Program-made: the position numbers and the translations under genes
From: Mycobacterium sp. IS-1590
GTDB taxonomy: Bacteria > Actinomycetota > Actinomycetes > Mycobacteriales > Mycobacteriaceae
Assembly (NCBI RefSeq): GCF_001500025.1
Contig: NZ_LQIW01000012.1
Span: 124,001-188,000 of the forward strand
Length of the DNA stretch: 64,000 bases
Direction: 5' to 3'
The notes under the pieces: generated by a model
Told to the model about the DNA's origin: nothing
The model's database searches: none
What the model saw: only the letters and a program-made list of their open reading frames with translations
Shown: one piece after another, positions 1-8,811 of the stretch
Layout: every line of letters starts with the position of its first letter
Numbering within the stretch: position 1 is the first letter of the stretch

Positions 1-71
1 GCTACGGGTACTTCGCCGACGACCCTCACCGCCCAGCGACAGCGGCCTTCGACATCACGGCCGGATGCTAG
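1..71 (+). CDS. C-terminal tail of an unidentified protein (partial)
   Basis: An open frame enters from the left edge and ends at a TAG at 69-71. The visible residues (Tyr-Gly-Tyr-Phe-Ala-Asp-Asp, later Phe-Asp-Ile-Thr-Ala-Gly-Cys, stop) read like a normal protein end. The stop overlaps the stop of the protease gene on the other strand (68-70), as in tightly packed convergent genes. Only about 22 residues are seen, so no family can be named, and the frame could be chance. Confidence 0.4.
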   Translation, partial: YGYFADDPHRPATAAFDITAGC

Positions 72-1147
72 CCCGGTTGCGAGAGTGAGCCCGTGCGCGA
101 ACCGATCGTCACCGTCGTTTGTTCACGGTCACCCCCGCGCATGAACACCATCGATTGCTCGGACCCCGGCTGCGTCTGGCGCAAGCCACCCAGTAGGTCC
201 TCGACAGAATGCACCGGCTTGCCGGCGAACTCGACGATCACGTCGCCGGGCCGAAGCCCCGCGAGGGCAGCCGGTGCGCCGGGATCGACGCTGGTCACCA
301 ACGCACCGCGGTCGACCTGCACACCCCGCAGCTGCTGGATCGCCGGGGTCAGCCGGCCCAGGGAGATACCGAGGTACGGGTGCGTGGCTTCGCCGTCGGC
401 GAGGAGTTGATTCGCCACGTCGAGCACCGTTGCCGCGGGAATCGCGAACCCCAACGACACCGCGCCCACTGCCGGCGGAATGTACGCCTCGTTGATCCCC
501 ACGACCCGTCCCTCAGCGTCGAGCAAGGCGCCGCCGGAGTTACCCGGCGAGATGGGCGCGTCGGTCTGGATCAAATCCACCAACGACTGAGTTTTCGCCG
601 CCGAGCCGGGGATGTCTCGGTGCAGACCCGAGATGACGCCGACGGTCACGGAGTTCTGGAACCCCAGCGGACTCCCGATTGCGACGGCGACCTCGCCGGG
701 CCGGGGCAGATCTTCGCGGAACTGCGGCACCGGCATGTCCTGGCCTTGCGTGCGCACGACGGCCAGGTCGGTCACCTCGTCCGTGCCCACCACGACGCCG
801 GGCGAACGTTCCTCGTCGGCGGTTATGACGGTCACTTCGCGGGCGTCGCCGACGACATGGGCATTGGTCACCACGACGTCGGGGCGTAGCACCACACCGC
901 TGCCGACGCCGCCGTCGCGCTCGACGGTCACCACGCTCGGACTGACGCGTTCCACCAGATCGGCGTAGCCGGTGCGGTCCAGCGCCGAAGGCGGGGAAGT
1001 CTCGGTCAACGGCGTCGCTGCCGGGATCGGTGTCGACGCCGGAGTCGATGTCGACGCGTCCTGTGGATTGGACTGCAGCGTGCATCCGGCGACGGCGACG
1101 AGAGCTGCCGCGGCGGCCGCTCCGACACGAAAATGCCTGCCCTGCAA
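68..1147 (-). CDS. Lipoprotein HtrA/DegP-type serine protease with PDZ domain
   Basis: S1C-family trypsin-like protease of 359 aa, probably degrading or sensing misfolded envelope proteins outside the membrane. A short N-terminal hydrophobic segment ends in a lipobox with Cys22, so the protein is probably lipid-anchored rather than held by a transmembrane helix. The catalytic triad is visible as His97 (TNAHVVG), Asp127 (TDLAVV) and Ser204 (GNSGGAL). One PDZ domain follows at about 265-350. I chose a TTG start because a strong AGGAGGT lies six bases upstream and the signal peptide begins right after it; longer forms upstream lack a ribosome site. The gene is convergent with a partial gene at the edge and downstream of the sigma factor pair. 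Confidence 0.85.
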   Translation of the reverse strand: MQGRHFRVGAAAAAALVAVAGCTLQSNPQDASTSTPASTPIPAATPLTETSPPSALDRTGYADLVERVSPSVVTVERDGGVGSGVVLRPDVVVTNAHVVGDAREVTVITADEERSPGVVVGTDEVTDLAVVRTQGQDMPVPQFREDLPRPGEVAVAIGSPLGFQNSVTVGVISGLHRDIPGSAAKTQSLVDLIQTDAPISPGNSGGALLDAEGRVVGINEAYIPPAVGAVSLGFAIPAATVLDVANQLLADGEATHPYLGISLGRLTPAIQQLRGVQVDRGALVTSVDPGAPAALAGLRPGDVIVEFAGKPVHSVEDLLGGLRQTQPGSEQSMVFMRGGDREQTTVTIGSRTGSLSQPG

Positions 1148-1153
1148 AGGTTT

Positions 1154-1160
1154 ACCTCCT
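1154..1160 (-). promoter_or_regulatory. Strong ribosome binding site fixing a TTG start
   Basis: AGGAGGT on the minus strand, six bases before the TTG at 1147. It decides the start of the HtrA-type lipoprotein over longer in-frame alternatives. Confidence 0.8.
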
Positions 1161-1239
1161 GAATTCAGTATGCACACGGCACGGATCGGCCGCCGGCGAT
1201 AAGCAGCGGCTCGGACTGCCGAAGCGGTGCACGGGCCGG

Positions 1240-1584
1240 CTAGGGGGACCGCTTGGCTCGCTTCCAGCGGGCACCCAGCACGAGCGCGCCGGCGGCAGCA
1301 ACGACACCGGCGCCCGCCAGCGTGATCGTCCATATCCGCCGATCTTCGAGATTCATCTGACACAGCCGCGTGAAGTCGGTGTCGGCGACCACCCCACCGG
1401 GAACCGGGATGTTGGCTGCGCTGCCGTCGTCGTGCGCGCGAGCGGCGGACAGGTCGGGCGCCACGGCGCTGCCGCACTCGATCGTCAGATTCTCGGGTGA
1501 TGCCGAAACCGGAGTGAACAAGCCCGCGACGCCGACGATCGCCGCGACGACACCAACGAAAAGCACTATCCGAAGCACAATCAT
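1240..1584 (-). CDS. Small membrane protein of unknown function
   Basis: 114 aa with one hydrophobic segment at about 3-25 and a second at about 86-106, followed by a basic tail (ARWKRAKR). The roughly 60-residue loop between them contains two cysteines (in TIECGS and RLCQMN) that could form a disulfide outside the membrane. Its ATG overlaps the stop of the upstream sigma factor gene (ATGA), so the two are probably translationally coupled. It does not resemble an anti-sigma factor of the RsbW kinase or zinc type, but its coupling to the sigma gene makes a regulatory or sensing role possible. No family recognised. Confidence 0.7.
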   Translation of the reverse strand: MIVLRIVLFVGVVAAIVGVAGLFTPVSASPENLTIECGSAVAPDLSAARAHDDGSAANIPVPGGVVADTDFTRLCQMNLEDRRIWTITLAGAGVVAAAGALVLGARWKRAKRSP

Positions 1585-2438
1585 GCGCCTGACATACCCA
1601 TTGCCGCGGATTCCTCGCGGCAGGATTGCCGCAGCCGCTCCAGCGTCGCGCCGAGCAGCCGCGATACCTGTACCTGCGAAATGCCGAGGCGCCGGCCGAT
1701 TTGGCTCTGCGGCAGGTTCTCACAGAACCGCAGCCGCAGGATCAGCCGTTCACGCTCGGTGAGCGTGCTCACCAGTCCGGCGACGGTCAGCGCGTCCTCG
1801 ACGCTGCTGTAGCGCGGGTCGTCGAGGCCCTGTCGCGCGGCGGCCGGTTCGGATTTCCCATCACCGGGTGCCGCCGCGTCGAGTGACGACGGTCGGTACG
1901 CGACAGCCGCGTCGACCGACTGCACCACCTCGTCTCGGTCGACACCGAGCTCGGCGGCCAGTTCGGTGGCCGTCGGTGCTCGGCCGAGACGCTGTGACAT
2001 CGGACCGATCGCGGCGCAAACGCGCTGGCGGGTGTCCTTGATCCTGCGGGGCACGTGCATGACCCACGTGTGGTCGCGGAAGTGGCGGCGAACCTCGCCC
2101 ATGATCGTCGGTACGGCGTAGCCGAGAAACGGCCCCTTGCCTGGGTCGTAGCGGTCGATCGCCTTGATCAGGCCCAGCCGGGCCACCTGCCTCAGGTCGT
2201 CGGCCGATTCGCCGCGGCCGGCGAAGCGGCCCGCGATATGGTCGGCCAGCGGCAAACATCTGGTGATGATCTGGCAACGAAGCGAATCCCGTCGCGCCCC
2301 CTCCGGCGTGCGGCGCAGCTCGCAACACTGCGGGTGCACGTCGTCGTAGTCGTCTTCGTGAGTCCCCACCGCGCCCGTGCCGCCCGTCGGTTCCACGAAA
2401 TCGACGCGATTGCCAGCCTCCATCAGGGCCGATACCAT
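1581..2438 (-). CDS. RNA polymerase sigma factor, SigF/SigB (group 3) type
   Basis: 285 aa. Region 2 is clear (LPLADHIAGRFAGRGE, DDLRQVARLGLIKAIDRYDP, TIMGEVRRHFRDHTW), region 3 follows (LGRAPTATELAAELGV), and region 4 carries a helix-turn-helix (LTERERLILRLRF, SQIGRRLGISQVQVSRLL). The full region 2-3-4 layout excludes an ECF factor and matches the SigF/SigB/SigG stress group. The start is the ATG at 2438, preceded by GGGGAGG at 2444-2450. No RsbW-like or RsbV-like gene is next to it, so the cognate anti-sigma factor must lie elsewhere. It differs from the SigF that has its rsbW neighbour, so this is likely an extra paralogue. Confidence 0.85.
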   Translation of the reverse strand: MVSALMEAGNRVDFVEPTGGTGAVGTHEDDYDDVHPQCCELRRTPEGARRDSLRCQIITRCLPLADHIAGRFAGRGESADDLRQVARLGLIKAIDRYDPGKGPFLGYAVPTIMGEVRRHFRDHTWVMHVPRRIKDTRQRVCAAIGPMSQRLGRAPTATELAAELGVDRDEVVQSVDAAVAYRPSSLDAAAPGDGKSEPAAARQGLDDPRYSSVEDALTVAGLVSTLTERERLILRLRFCENLPQSQIGRRLGISQVQVSRLLGATLERLRQSCREESAAMGMSGA

Positions 2439-2678
2439 GACAGCCTCCCCTCTCGGTATTGACGTCGGACCGGCCCGCCCACCGTTCGGCTGGGCGCTGT
2501 CGACCGGCCTGTACGTGCAGACTATCGGCGCAGGAATACCGCAACCTGAAAGGACTCTAATAAGAACCCGTGAACCCGGACTCGCAAATTCAGCAAACAG
2601 AAGTAGGCGCAGTGGGCCCGGTGCGCCGGTCGGCTGCCGAACGTATAGGGACGCGGTTCGCGGGCAACTCTTCTCACC

Positions 2679-2818
2679 ATGCAAGCTCTCACCGTTGACC
2701 CGACCAAAGCCCAGTCTCTGCGAGTGGAAGACCTCGCCGATCCCACTCCCGGGTCGACTGGCTGTGCCTGCCGCGCTTCGACTCGCCGGGATGCTTTGCC
2801 GCGAGATCGGCAACTCAG
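2679..2818 (+). pseudogene. Remnants of a sugar/alcohol dehydrogenase and a GH15 glycosidase
   Basis: This 380-bp stretch between the sigma gene (start 2438) and the lipoprotein (2819) is not empty. From the ATG at 2679, about 25 codons (MQALTVDPTKAQSLRVEDLA) match the style of the N-terminus of mycobacterial zinc-type glucose/alcohol dehydrogenases. At 2753, in the +2 frame, the text switches to VDWLCLPRFDSPGCFAA, the N-terminal signature of GH15 trehalase/glucoamylase-like proteins. That frame runs straight into the lipoprotein ATG. Both genes are otherwise missing, so I read this as a deletion scar. The family assignments rest on remembered motifs. Confidence 0.6.
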
Positions 2819-3340
2819 ATGAAGACACTTACCGTTTCACGGCGTCGCGTTGCGGCGGCCGGTTTGGTGACGAGCGTGCTGGTCGCCGGTTGCGGCGGCG
2901 ATCCGAACATGGACTCGTCGAACCGGGGCGCGGGTTCGGAGACCGAGACGACGTCGGTCGAGAATGCCTTCATCGTGCCGCGCTTCATACCGGGGTCGTG
3001 CGCCATTCAGGTCGGCGATGCGGCGGCGCTCACGTTCACGGTGACGAACAACCGGATCACCGAGCCCGAACGCCTGCTCGGCATCGAGACACCCGCCGCC
3101 GAGGCGATTCGGCTGTCTCCCGATGCGACGCTGGAGATTCCGCCCGAGACGTCGATCGCCGCCGGCCAACCGATCGAAGACGTCACCGACGGCGCCGCAG
3201 ACCAACCCTTCACGGCCAGAGTCGAGGGGCTTCGGGAATCGGCGACGCCGGGCAAGTCGGTGGACATGACGTTTCACTTCGACAAGCAGGGCGACCTCGT
3301 GATGAAGGTTCCGATCGAGGCCTGTCCCACTCAGAAATAG
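2819..3340 (+). CDS. LpqE-like lipoprotein
   Basis: 173 aa with a signal peptide (basic SRRR, hydrophobic core) and a lipobox ending in Cys25 (VLVAGCGG). The mature part is a predicted beta-sandwich with an end, TFHFDKQGDLVMKVPIEA, that resembles the last strands of mycobacterial LpqE and, more distantly, periplasmic copper chaperones of the PCu(A)C type. No Met/His copper-binding motif stands out. The upstream sequence is a gene scar rather than a clean promoter, and no good Shine-Dalgarno is visible, so how this gene is expressed is unclear. Confidence 0.7.
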   Translation: MKTLTVSRRRVAAAGLVTSVLVAGCGGDPNMDSSNRGAGSETETTSVENAFIVPRFIPGSCAIQVGDAAALTFTVTNNRITEPERLLGIETPAAEAIRLSPDATLEIPPETSIAAGQPIEDVTDGAADQPFTARVEGLRESATPGKSVDMTFHFDKQGDLVMKVPIEACPTQK

Positions 3341-3369
3341 GCCATTCGGTGCGGCCGCCGAGGGGTAGG

Positions 3370-3966
3370 TCAGCCGTCGGTCGAGCCGTCGTCGTCGTCG
3401 AGGTTCTCGAGCAGACCCTTCTTCTGTTGCTCCGCGGCGGCCCTGCGCCGTTCCTCCTCGGCGGCCAACTGCAGCGCGGTGCGCGCCCACACCGCCCTGG
3501 CCCAGTGGAACGTCACCACCGCGACCGCGATCCAGGCGATGATGAGCCCGATTCCGGGACCCGGGTAACGGTCGGGGGCGGTTTGGCGCGACCACACCGC
3601 CAACAAACCGAGAAGCGTCGCCACGGTCGAGCCCGCCAGCGCGATCCAGGCCAGCGCCCATCGCCGGGTGAGCAGCGCGAGCATCGAGAAGCCGACGCCG
3701 AATACCAGTACCAGCCAAGCGAATACCCGTAACGGCAGGGTGATTCCCTCGCGGAGCGCGGTTTCGCCGCCGACGAGCACATCCAGACCGCGCGCGTCGC
3801 CGGTGTGCGGCAGGATGAACGACACCAGCAGTACGAACACCCCGATGGCGATCACCAGGGCTCGTGCGCCGGGGTCGATCTCGCCCGCGACGCGTCGCTC
3901 GGCGGCCTCGATGTCGCCCTTGAACTCCTCGAAACCGTTGTCGCCGGGCGTCGTCACTGTGTGCAT
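3370..3966 (-). CDS. Conserved membrane protein, Rv2732c-like
   Basis: 198 aa with four hydrophobic segments (about 36-54, 78-98, 102-123, 138-155) and a charged C-terminus ([14 protein letters not shown], then an acidic DDDDGS tail) that may be a short coiled coil. Its ATG lies inside the end of miaB (13-nt overlap), as for the M. tuberculosis neighbour of miaB, which supports the Rv2732c assignment. Function unknown; an integral membrane protein with cytosolic tails. Confidence 0.8.
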   Translation of the reverse strand: MHTVTTPGDNGFEEFKGDIEAAERRVAGEIDPGARALVIAIGVFVLLVSFILPHTGDARGLDVLVGGETALREGITLPLRVFAWLVLVFGVGFSMLALLTRRWALAWIALAGSTVATLLGLLAVWSRQTAPDRYPGPGIGLIIAWIAVAVVTFHWARAVWARTALQLAAEEERRRAAAEQQKKGLLENLDDDDGSTDG

Positions 3967-5507
3967 CCCGTCGCGGTAGCGGGTGTCGTCGGTGCGCCGA
4001 TGCCCGGCATGCCCAGGCCCACTCCGGTGCGTGGGCGCCGACCTTCGGCGTGGGCGTCGCCCGCCCGGGTGCGCCGATGGCTGTGCACGGCCGAATCGGC
4101 GATCAGATGGTGCGGTGCGGCGCCGGTCACGGTCGTGGTCACGACGTCGCCGGGGCGGATGTCGAGTCGCTCCGGGTTGAAGTGCACCAGGCGGCCGTCG
4201 CGGGCACGGCCCGACATTCTGGCCGTCGAGGCGTCCTTGCGGCCCTCCCCGGCAGCCACCAGGACTTCGACGGTGCGGCCGACCAGCGCGCGGTTCTCCT
4301 CGAGCGAGATTCTCTCCTGGAGGTCGATCAAACGCTGATAGCGTTCGCTCACAACGGCTTTCGGAATCTGATCGGGTAACTCGGCGGCGGGGGTGCCGGG
4401 CCGCTTGGAGTACTGGAAGGTGAACGCGCTGGCGAACCTCGCCTGCTCGACGACATCGAGCGTCGCCTGGAAGTCCTCCTCGGTCTCACCCGGAAAGCCG
4501 ACGATGAGGTCGGTCGTGATCGCCGCATGCGGTATCGCCGCGCGGACGCGGTCGATGATGCCGAGGTAGCGCTCGGCGCGGTAGGACCGTCGCATCGCGC
4601 GCAGGATGTGGTCGGACCCGGACTGCAGCGGCATGTGCAGCGTCGGGCACACATTCGGCGTCTCGGCCATCGCGGCGATGACGTCGTCGGTGAACTCCGC
4701 GGGGTGTGGTGAGGTGAACCGCACCCGTTCCAGTCCGTCGATGCGCCCGCAGGCGCGCAGGAGTTTGGCGAACGCGCCGCGGTCCCGCGGCTCTTCGGGG
4801 TCGACGAAAGAGACGCCGTAGGCGTTGACGTTCTGGCCGAGCAGCGTGATCTCGAGCACGCCTTGTTCGACGAGCGTCTGCACCTCGGCGAGCACGTCGC
4901 CGGGCCGACGGTCGACCTCCTTGCCGCGCAGCGCGGGCACGATGCAGAACGTGCAGGTGTTGTTGCAGCCCACCGACACCGACACCCAAGCGGCATATGC
5001 GGATTCGCGGGCGGCGGGCAGCGCGGACGGGAACTCCTGCAGCGCCTCGACGATCTCGACCTGGGCCGCCTTGTTGTGCCTGGCCCGTTCGAGCAGCGTG
5101 GGCAGGGACCCGATGTTGTGTGTGCCGAACACCACGTCGACCCACGGTGCCCGGCGCAGCACGGCGGCCCGGTCTTTCTGCGCCAGGCAGCCGCCGACGG
5201 CGATCTGCATATCGGGATTGGCCTGCTTGCGCGGCGCCAGGTGGCTGATGTTGCCGTAGAGCTTGTTGTCGGCGTTCTCGCGCACGGCGCAGGTGTTGAA
5301 CACGACGACATCGGCGTCCTCGCCCTCGGCGGCGCGTTGGTACCCGGCGCCTTCCAGCAATCCCGCGAGTCGCTCGGAGTCGTGCACGTTCATCTGGCAG
5401 CCGTAGGTGCGGACCTGGTACGTGCGGATTGTCGCCGGCGCGCGTGAGGACTCGTCGGTCGCGTGTGGGCGAACGGCCACGTCGGCCGCTCCCTGTCGCG
5501 TCACCAT
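3954..5507 (-). CDS. miaB: tRNA-2-methylthio-N6-dimethylallyladenosine synthase MiaB
   Basis: Radical SAM methylthiotransferase of 517 aa that adds the 2-methylthio group to i6A37 of tRNA. The N-terminal UPF0004 domain starts at RTYGCQMN (Cys37) and includes FNTCAVR and GGCLAQ cysteines for the auxiliary cluster. The radical SAM motif is [12 protein letters not shown] (CxxxCxxC). A TRAM domain occupies about 405-470. I used the ATG at 5507; a GTG at 5516 is equally possible. A roughly 30-residue Gly/Arg/Thr-rich tail follows TRAM. The Rv2732c-like gene overlaps its end. Confidence 0.93.
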   Translation of the reverse strand: MVTRQGAADVAVRPHATDESSRAPATIRTYQVRTYGCQMNVHDSERLAGLLEGAGYQRAAEGEDADVVVFNTCAVRENADNKLYGNISHLAPRKQANPDMQIAVGGCLAQKDRAAVLRRAPWVDVVFGTHNIGSLPTLLERARHNKAAQVEIVEALQEFPSALPAARESAYAAWVSVSVGCNNTCTFCIVPALRGKEVDRRPGDVLAEVQTLVEQGVLEITLLGQNVNAYGVSFVDPEEPRDRGAFAKLLRACGRIDGLERVRFTSPHPAEFTDDVIAAMAETPNVCPTLHMPLQSGSDHILRAMRRSYRAERYLGIIDRVRAAIPHAAITTDLIVGFPGETEEDFQATLDVVEQARFASAFTFQYSKRPGTPAAELPDQIPKAVVSERYQRLIDLQERISLEENRALVGRTVEVLVAAGEGRKDASTARMSGRARDGRLVHFNPERLDIRPGDVVTTTVTGAAPHHLIADSAVHSHRRTRAGDAHAEGRRPRTGVGLGMPGIGAPTTPATATGCTQ

Positions 5508-5593
5508 CGAAGTCACGGCCCCATGGTACGGACCCGGCGGTGCGCCGACCCGGGCGGATTGACGAGTTCCGGGCAGGCATGCCCTTCCCTCGG

Positions 5594-5599
5594 TAAGGT
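5594..5599 (+). promoter_or_regulatory. Candidate -10 of a leaderless gluA transcript
   Basis: TAAGGT lies eight bases before the gluA ATG, and no clear Shine-Dalgarno is present, so transcription could start at the ATG itself. Confidence 0.45.
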
Positions 5600-5607
5600 C
5601 TGCACCC

Positions 5608-6393
5608 ATGAAGACCAGCGAGTCGGACGGAAAAGAGGTCAATCCGACTCAGTCAAGCGTGCCGATGATCTCGATCTCGGATGTCAACAAACACTTCGGC
5701 AGCCTGCATGTGCTCAAAGACATCAACCTCGACGTGGAGCGCGGCGAGGTGATCGTGGTGCTCGGTCCGTCGGGCTCGGGCAAGTCGACGTTGTGCCGCA
5801 CCATCAATCGGCTCGAACCCATCGATTCGGGCACGATCACGATCGACGGTGAAGTGCTTCCCGAGGAGGGACGCAAGCTCGCCGAGTTGCGGTCCGACGT
5901 GGGCATGGTGTTCCAGTCCTTCAACCTGTTCGCCCACAAGACGATCCTCGAGAACGTCACTCTGGCTCCGATGAAGGTGCGCAAAAAATCGAAGAACGAG
6001 GCCCGCGAGAAGGCGATGCAGCTGCTCGAGCGGGTGGGCATTGCGAATCAGGCCGACAAGTACCCGGCGCAGTTGTCCGGTGGCCAGCAGCAGCGGGTGG
6101 CCATCGCGCGATCTTTGGCGATGAACCCGAAGGTGATGCTGTTCGACGAACCGACCAGCGCGCTGGACCCCGAAATGATCAACGAAGTGCTCAACGTCAT
6201 GACGTCGCTGGCCAAAGACGGGATGACGATGTTGGTCGTGACGCACGAGATGGGTTTTGCCCGGGGCGCGGCCAACCGGGTGGTGTTCATGGCTGACGGC
6301 GCGATCGTCGAGGCGGCCGAACCGGATCAGTTCTTCACCAACCCCCAAAGCGACCGTGCCAAAGACTTTCTCGGCAAGATCCTTCACCACTAG
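5608..6393 (+). CDS. gluA: Glutamate-type ABC transporter ATP-binding protein GluA
   Basis: 261 aa ATPase of a polar amino acid uptake system. Walker A is GPSGSGKST, the Q-loop lies in MVFQSFNLF, the signature is LSGGQQQR, Walker B is VMLFDEP and the switch His is in VVTHEMG. About 20 residues precede the usual family start ([12 protein letters not shown]); I kept the upstream ATG because a -10 element sits just before it. It heads a gluABCD operon, divergent from miaB. The substrate is inferred from the match with the Corynebacterium gluABCD layout, so aspartate or glutamine are alternatives. Confidence 0.88.
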   Translation: MKTSESDGKEVNPTQSSVPMISISDVNKHFGSLHVLKDINLDVERGEVIVVLGPSGSGKSTLCRTINRLEPIDSGTITIDGEVLPEEGRKLAELRSDVGMVFQSFNLFAHKTILENVTLAPMKVRKKSKNEAREKAMQLLERVGIANQADKYPAQLSGGQQQRVAIARSLAMNPKVMLFDEPTSALDPEMINEVLNVMTSLAKDGMTMLVVTHEMGFARGAANRVVFMADGAIVEAAEPDQFFTNPQSDRAKDFLGKILHH

Positions 6394-6409
6394 TCGAAAG
6401 GAATCTCCA

Positions 6410-7222
6410 ATGCCATCGATCTCCAGGCGCGTTCTGGGAGCGCTCGCGCTCGCCGTCGCGCTGCCTCTGTCCGCCACTGCCTGCGGTGGTGGGAGCGACG
6501 GCGACACGATCGTCATCGGCACCAAGTTCGACCAGCCCGGGCTCGGAATGAAGAATCCCAACGGCAGCATGAGCGGCTTCGACGTCGACGTGGCGAAGTA
6601 CGTCGCCCAGCAGCTCGGCTATCCGGAGGACAAGATCGAGTGGAAGGAAGCGCCATCCGGTCAACGCGAGACGCTGATCCAGAACGGGCAGGTGAAGTAC
6701 ATCGTCGCGACGTACTCGATCACCGAGGCGCGGGAGAAAAAGGTCGATTTCGCCGGACCGTATCTGATCACCGGCCAGAGCCTGTTGGTGCGCGCCGACA
6801 ACACCGATATCACCGGTGAGGCATCGCTGGAGAACAACAAGAAGCTCTGTTCGGTTTCGGGATCCACACCCGCGCAACGCATCAAGGACAAGTACCCCCG
6901 CGTACAGCTGCAGCAGTACGACACGTACTCGGCGTGCATCGAGGCGTTGAAGAACGGCGGCATCGACGCGGTGACGACCGACGAGGTGATCCTTGCCGGC
7001 TATGCCGCGCAGAACCCCGGCGCGTTCAAGGTGGTCGGCGGCACCTTCTCCGAGGAGCGCTACGGGATCGGTTTGAAGAAGGGCGATTCCGAGCTGCTGA
7101 CGAAGATCAACGACGCGCTCGCGAAGATGATTCAGGAAGGCGCATGGAAGAAGGCCTGGGACGACAACCTCGGGGCGGCAGGAATTCCCGCGCCGCAGCC
7201 CCCGCAGATCAACCAGAGCTGA
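6410..7222 (+). CDS. gluB: Glutamate-type ABC transporter substrate-binding lipoprotein GluB
   Basis: 270 aa solute-binding protein of family 3. The signal peptide ends in a lipobox (LSATACGGG), so it is anchored to the outer face of the membrane and delivers ligand to GluC/GluD. The SBP_bac_3 fold is shown by GFDVDVAKYVAQQLG, the TYSITEAREKKVDFAGPY hinge region and TDEVILAGYA. The start at 6410 has AAAGGA at 6398-6403, 16 nt after the gluA stop. Longer forms that run into gluA would lose the signal peptide. Confidence 0.9.
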   Translation: MPSISRRVLGALALAVALPLSATACGGGSDGDTIVIGTKFDQPGLGMKNPNGSMSGFDVDVAKYVAQQLGYPEDKIEWKEAPSGQRETLIQNGQVKYIVATYSITEAREKKVDFAGPYLITGQSLLVRADNTDITGEASLENNKKLCSVSGSTPAQRIKDKYPRVQLQQYDTYSACIEALKNGGIDAVTTDEVILAGYAAQNPGAFKVVGGTFSEERYGIGLKKGDSELLTKINDALAKMIQEGAWKKAWDDNLGAAGIPAPQPPQINQS

Positions 7223-7249
7223 CAGACCTCCCCCGCGCAAGGAGGTCAC

Positions 7250-7933
7250 GTGGAGGTTCTCCCCGGCTACACCGTCGGCCAGATCGTCGAGGCGTTCTGG
7301 ACGACGATTCAGCTGACCGTCTACTCCGGCATCGGCGCGCTGGTGCTCGGCACGGTGCTGGCCGCGATGCGGCTGGCGCCGGTGCCGGTGCTGCGTTGGC
7401 TCGGAACGGCATACGTCAACGTGGTGCGCAATACTCCGCTGACGCTGATCATCCTGTTCTGTTCGTTCGGGTTGGCCGGCACTATGGGGATCACGCTGGT
7501 CGACCCGAACTCGCCAACGTCGATCGAGGACAGCAACTTTCGCCTGGCGGTGCTCGGCCTGGCGCTGTACACCGCGGCGTTCGTCTGTGAGACGGTGCGC
7601 TCCGGGGTGAACACCGTGCCGCTGGGCCAGGCCGAGGCGGCGCGGTCGTTGGGGTTGACATTCGGGCAGAATCTGCGGCTCATCCTGATGCCACAGGCTT
7701 TTCGAGCCGTGATCATTCCGCTGGGGTCGGTATTGATCGCCTTGACCAAGAACACCACGATCGCCTCGGCGATCGGCGTGGCCGAGGCGGCGTTGCTGAT
7801 GAAGGAGATGATCGAGAACACCGCGGCGATCCTCACCATCGGTGCGATCTTCGCAGCCGGCTTCGTCGTCCTCACACTGCCGACCGGACTGTTCTTCGGC
7901 TGGCTCGGCAAACGGATGGCGGTCAACCGATGA
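7250..7933 (+). CDS. gluC: Glutamate-type ABC transporter permease GluC
   Basis: 227 aa inner membrane permease of the HisM/GlnP family with about five hydrophobic segments. The EAA loop that contacts the ATPase is GQAEAARSLGLTFGQNLRLILMP (from about residue 124). The GTG start follows AAGGAGG by a few bases. The stop overlaps the gluD ATG (ATGA), indicating coupling and probably an equimolar GluC/GluD pair. Confidence 0.9.
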   Translation: MEVLPGYTVGQIVEAFWTTIQLTVYSGIGALVLGTVLAAMRLAPVPVLRWLGTAYVNVVRNTPLTLIILFCSFGLAGTMGITLVDPNSPTSIEDSNFRLAVLGLALYTAAFVCETVRSGVNTVPLGQAEAARSLGLTFGQNLRLILMPQAFRAVIIPLGSVLIALTKNTTIASAIGVAEAALLMKEMIENTAAILTIGAIFAAGFVVLTLPTGLFFGWLGKRMAVNR

Positions 7934-8811
7934 GTTCGGCTTCTGTCCTCTTCGACGCTCCGGGACCGCGGGCGCGGGTTCGTAACTGGTTCGTGTCGGC
8001 GATCGTCATCGTCGTCACCGCGCTGGTCCTGGTCGCGGTGCTCGTGCAGATGGCGGCCAAGGATCAGCTCACGGCGGCCAAATGGAAGCCGTTCCTGACG
8101 GCCGACCTGTGGAGGACGTACGTACTGCCCGGCGTGCAAGGCACGTTGACCGCCGCGGCGGTGTCGATCGTGCTGGCGCTGATACTCGGTCTGCTGCTCG
8201 GTGTGGGCCGACTCTCGACACACGGCCTGCTTCGGTGGCCGTGCGCGGTCATCGTCGAATTCTTTCGTGCCGTACCGGTTCTGATCATGATGCTGTTCGC
8301 GTTCGCGCTGTACGCCGCCTACGACATGTTCCCGTCCAGGCATCTGGCGCTCGCCGCGGTCATCACCGGGCTGACGCTCTACAACGGCGCAGTCATCGCC
8401 GAGATCGTGCGCGCCGGCGTCCACGCCCTGCCCCGCGGCCAGTCGGAGGCGGCCTATGCCCTCGGCATGACGTGGGGCCAGACGATGCGCTCGATCCTGT
8501 TGCCGCAGGCGATCACGTCGATGCTGCCGGTGCTGATCTCGCAACTCGTCGTCGTCCTCAAGGACACCGCGATCGGCTACATCATCACGTTCCTCGAACT
8601 CGTGCGCCAGGGCGTGCAGATGGGTACCGCCTACAGCAATCTGCTGCCAGCGCTGATCGTGGTCGCGTTGTTGATCATCACCGTGAACTTCACGCTGTCC
8701 TGGGTGGCGACCCGGGTGGAAGCGCGGATGCGGCGTTCGCGTCGTGGTCCGACGCCGCTTGAGACCGAGGCCGTCGAGCAGGAGGGCGCACCTGGCGCTA
8801 AAGCCGTGTGA
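7930..8811 (+). CDS. gluD: Glutamate-type ABC transporter permease GluD
   Basis: 293 aa, the second permease of the heterodimer. The membrane segments include an N-terminal anchor at about 20-40 and the EAA loop GQSEAAYALGMTWGQTMRSILLP. The hydrophilic tail is rich in Arg then Glu (ARMRRSRRGPTPLETEAVEQE). It ends at a TGA directly abutting the stop of the convergent LLM oxidoreductase, with no bases between. Confidence 0.9.
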   Translation: MSSASVLFDAPGPRARVRNWFVSAIVIVVTALVLVAVLVQMAAKDQLTAAKWKPFLTADLWRTYVLPGVQGTLTAAAVSIVLALILGLLLGVGRLSTHGLLRWPCAVIVEFFRAVPVLIMMLFAFALYAAYDMFPSRHLALAAVITGLTLYNGAVIAEIVRAGVHALPRGQSEAAYALGMTWGQTMRSILLPQAITSMLPVLISQLVVVLKDTAIGYIITFLELVRQGVQMGTAYSNLLPALIVVALLIITVNFTLSWVATRVEARMRRSRRGPTPLETEAVEQEGAPGAKAV

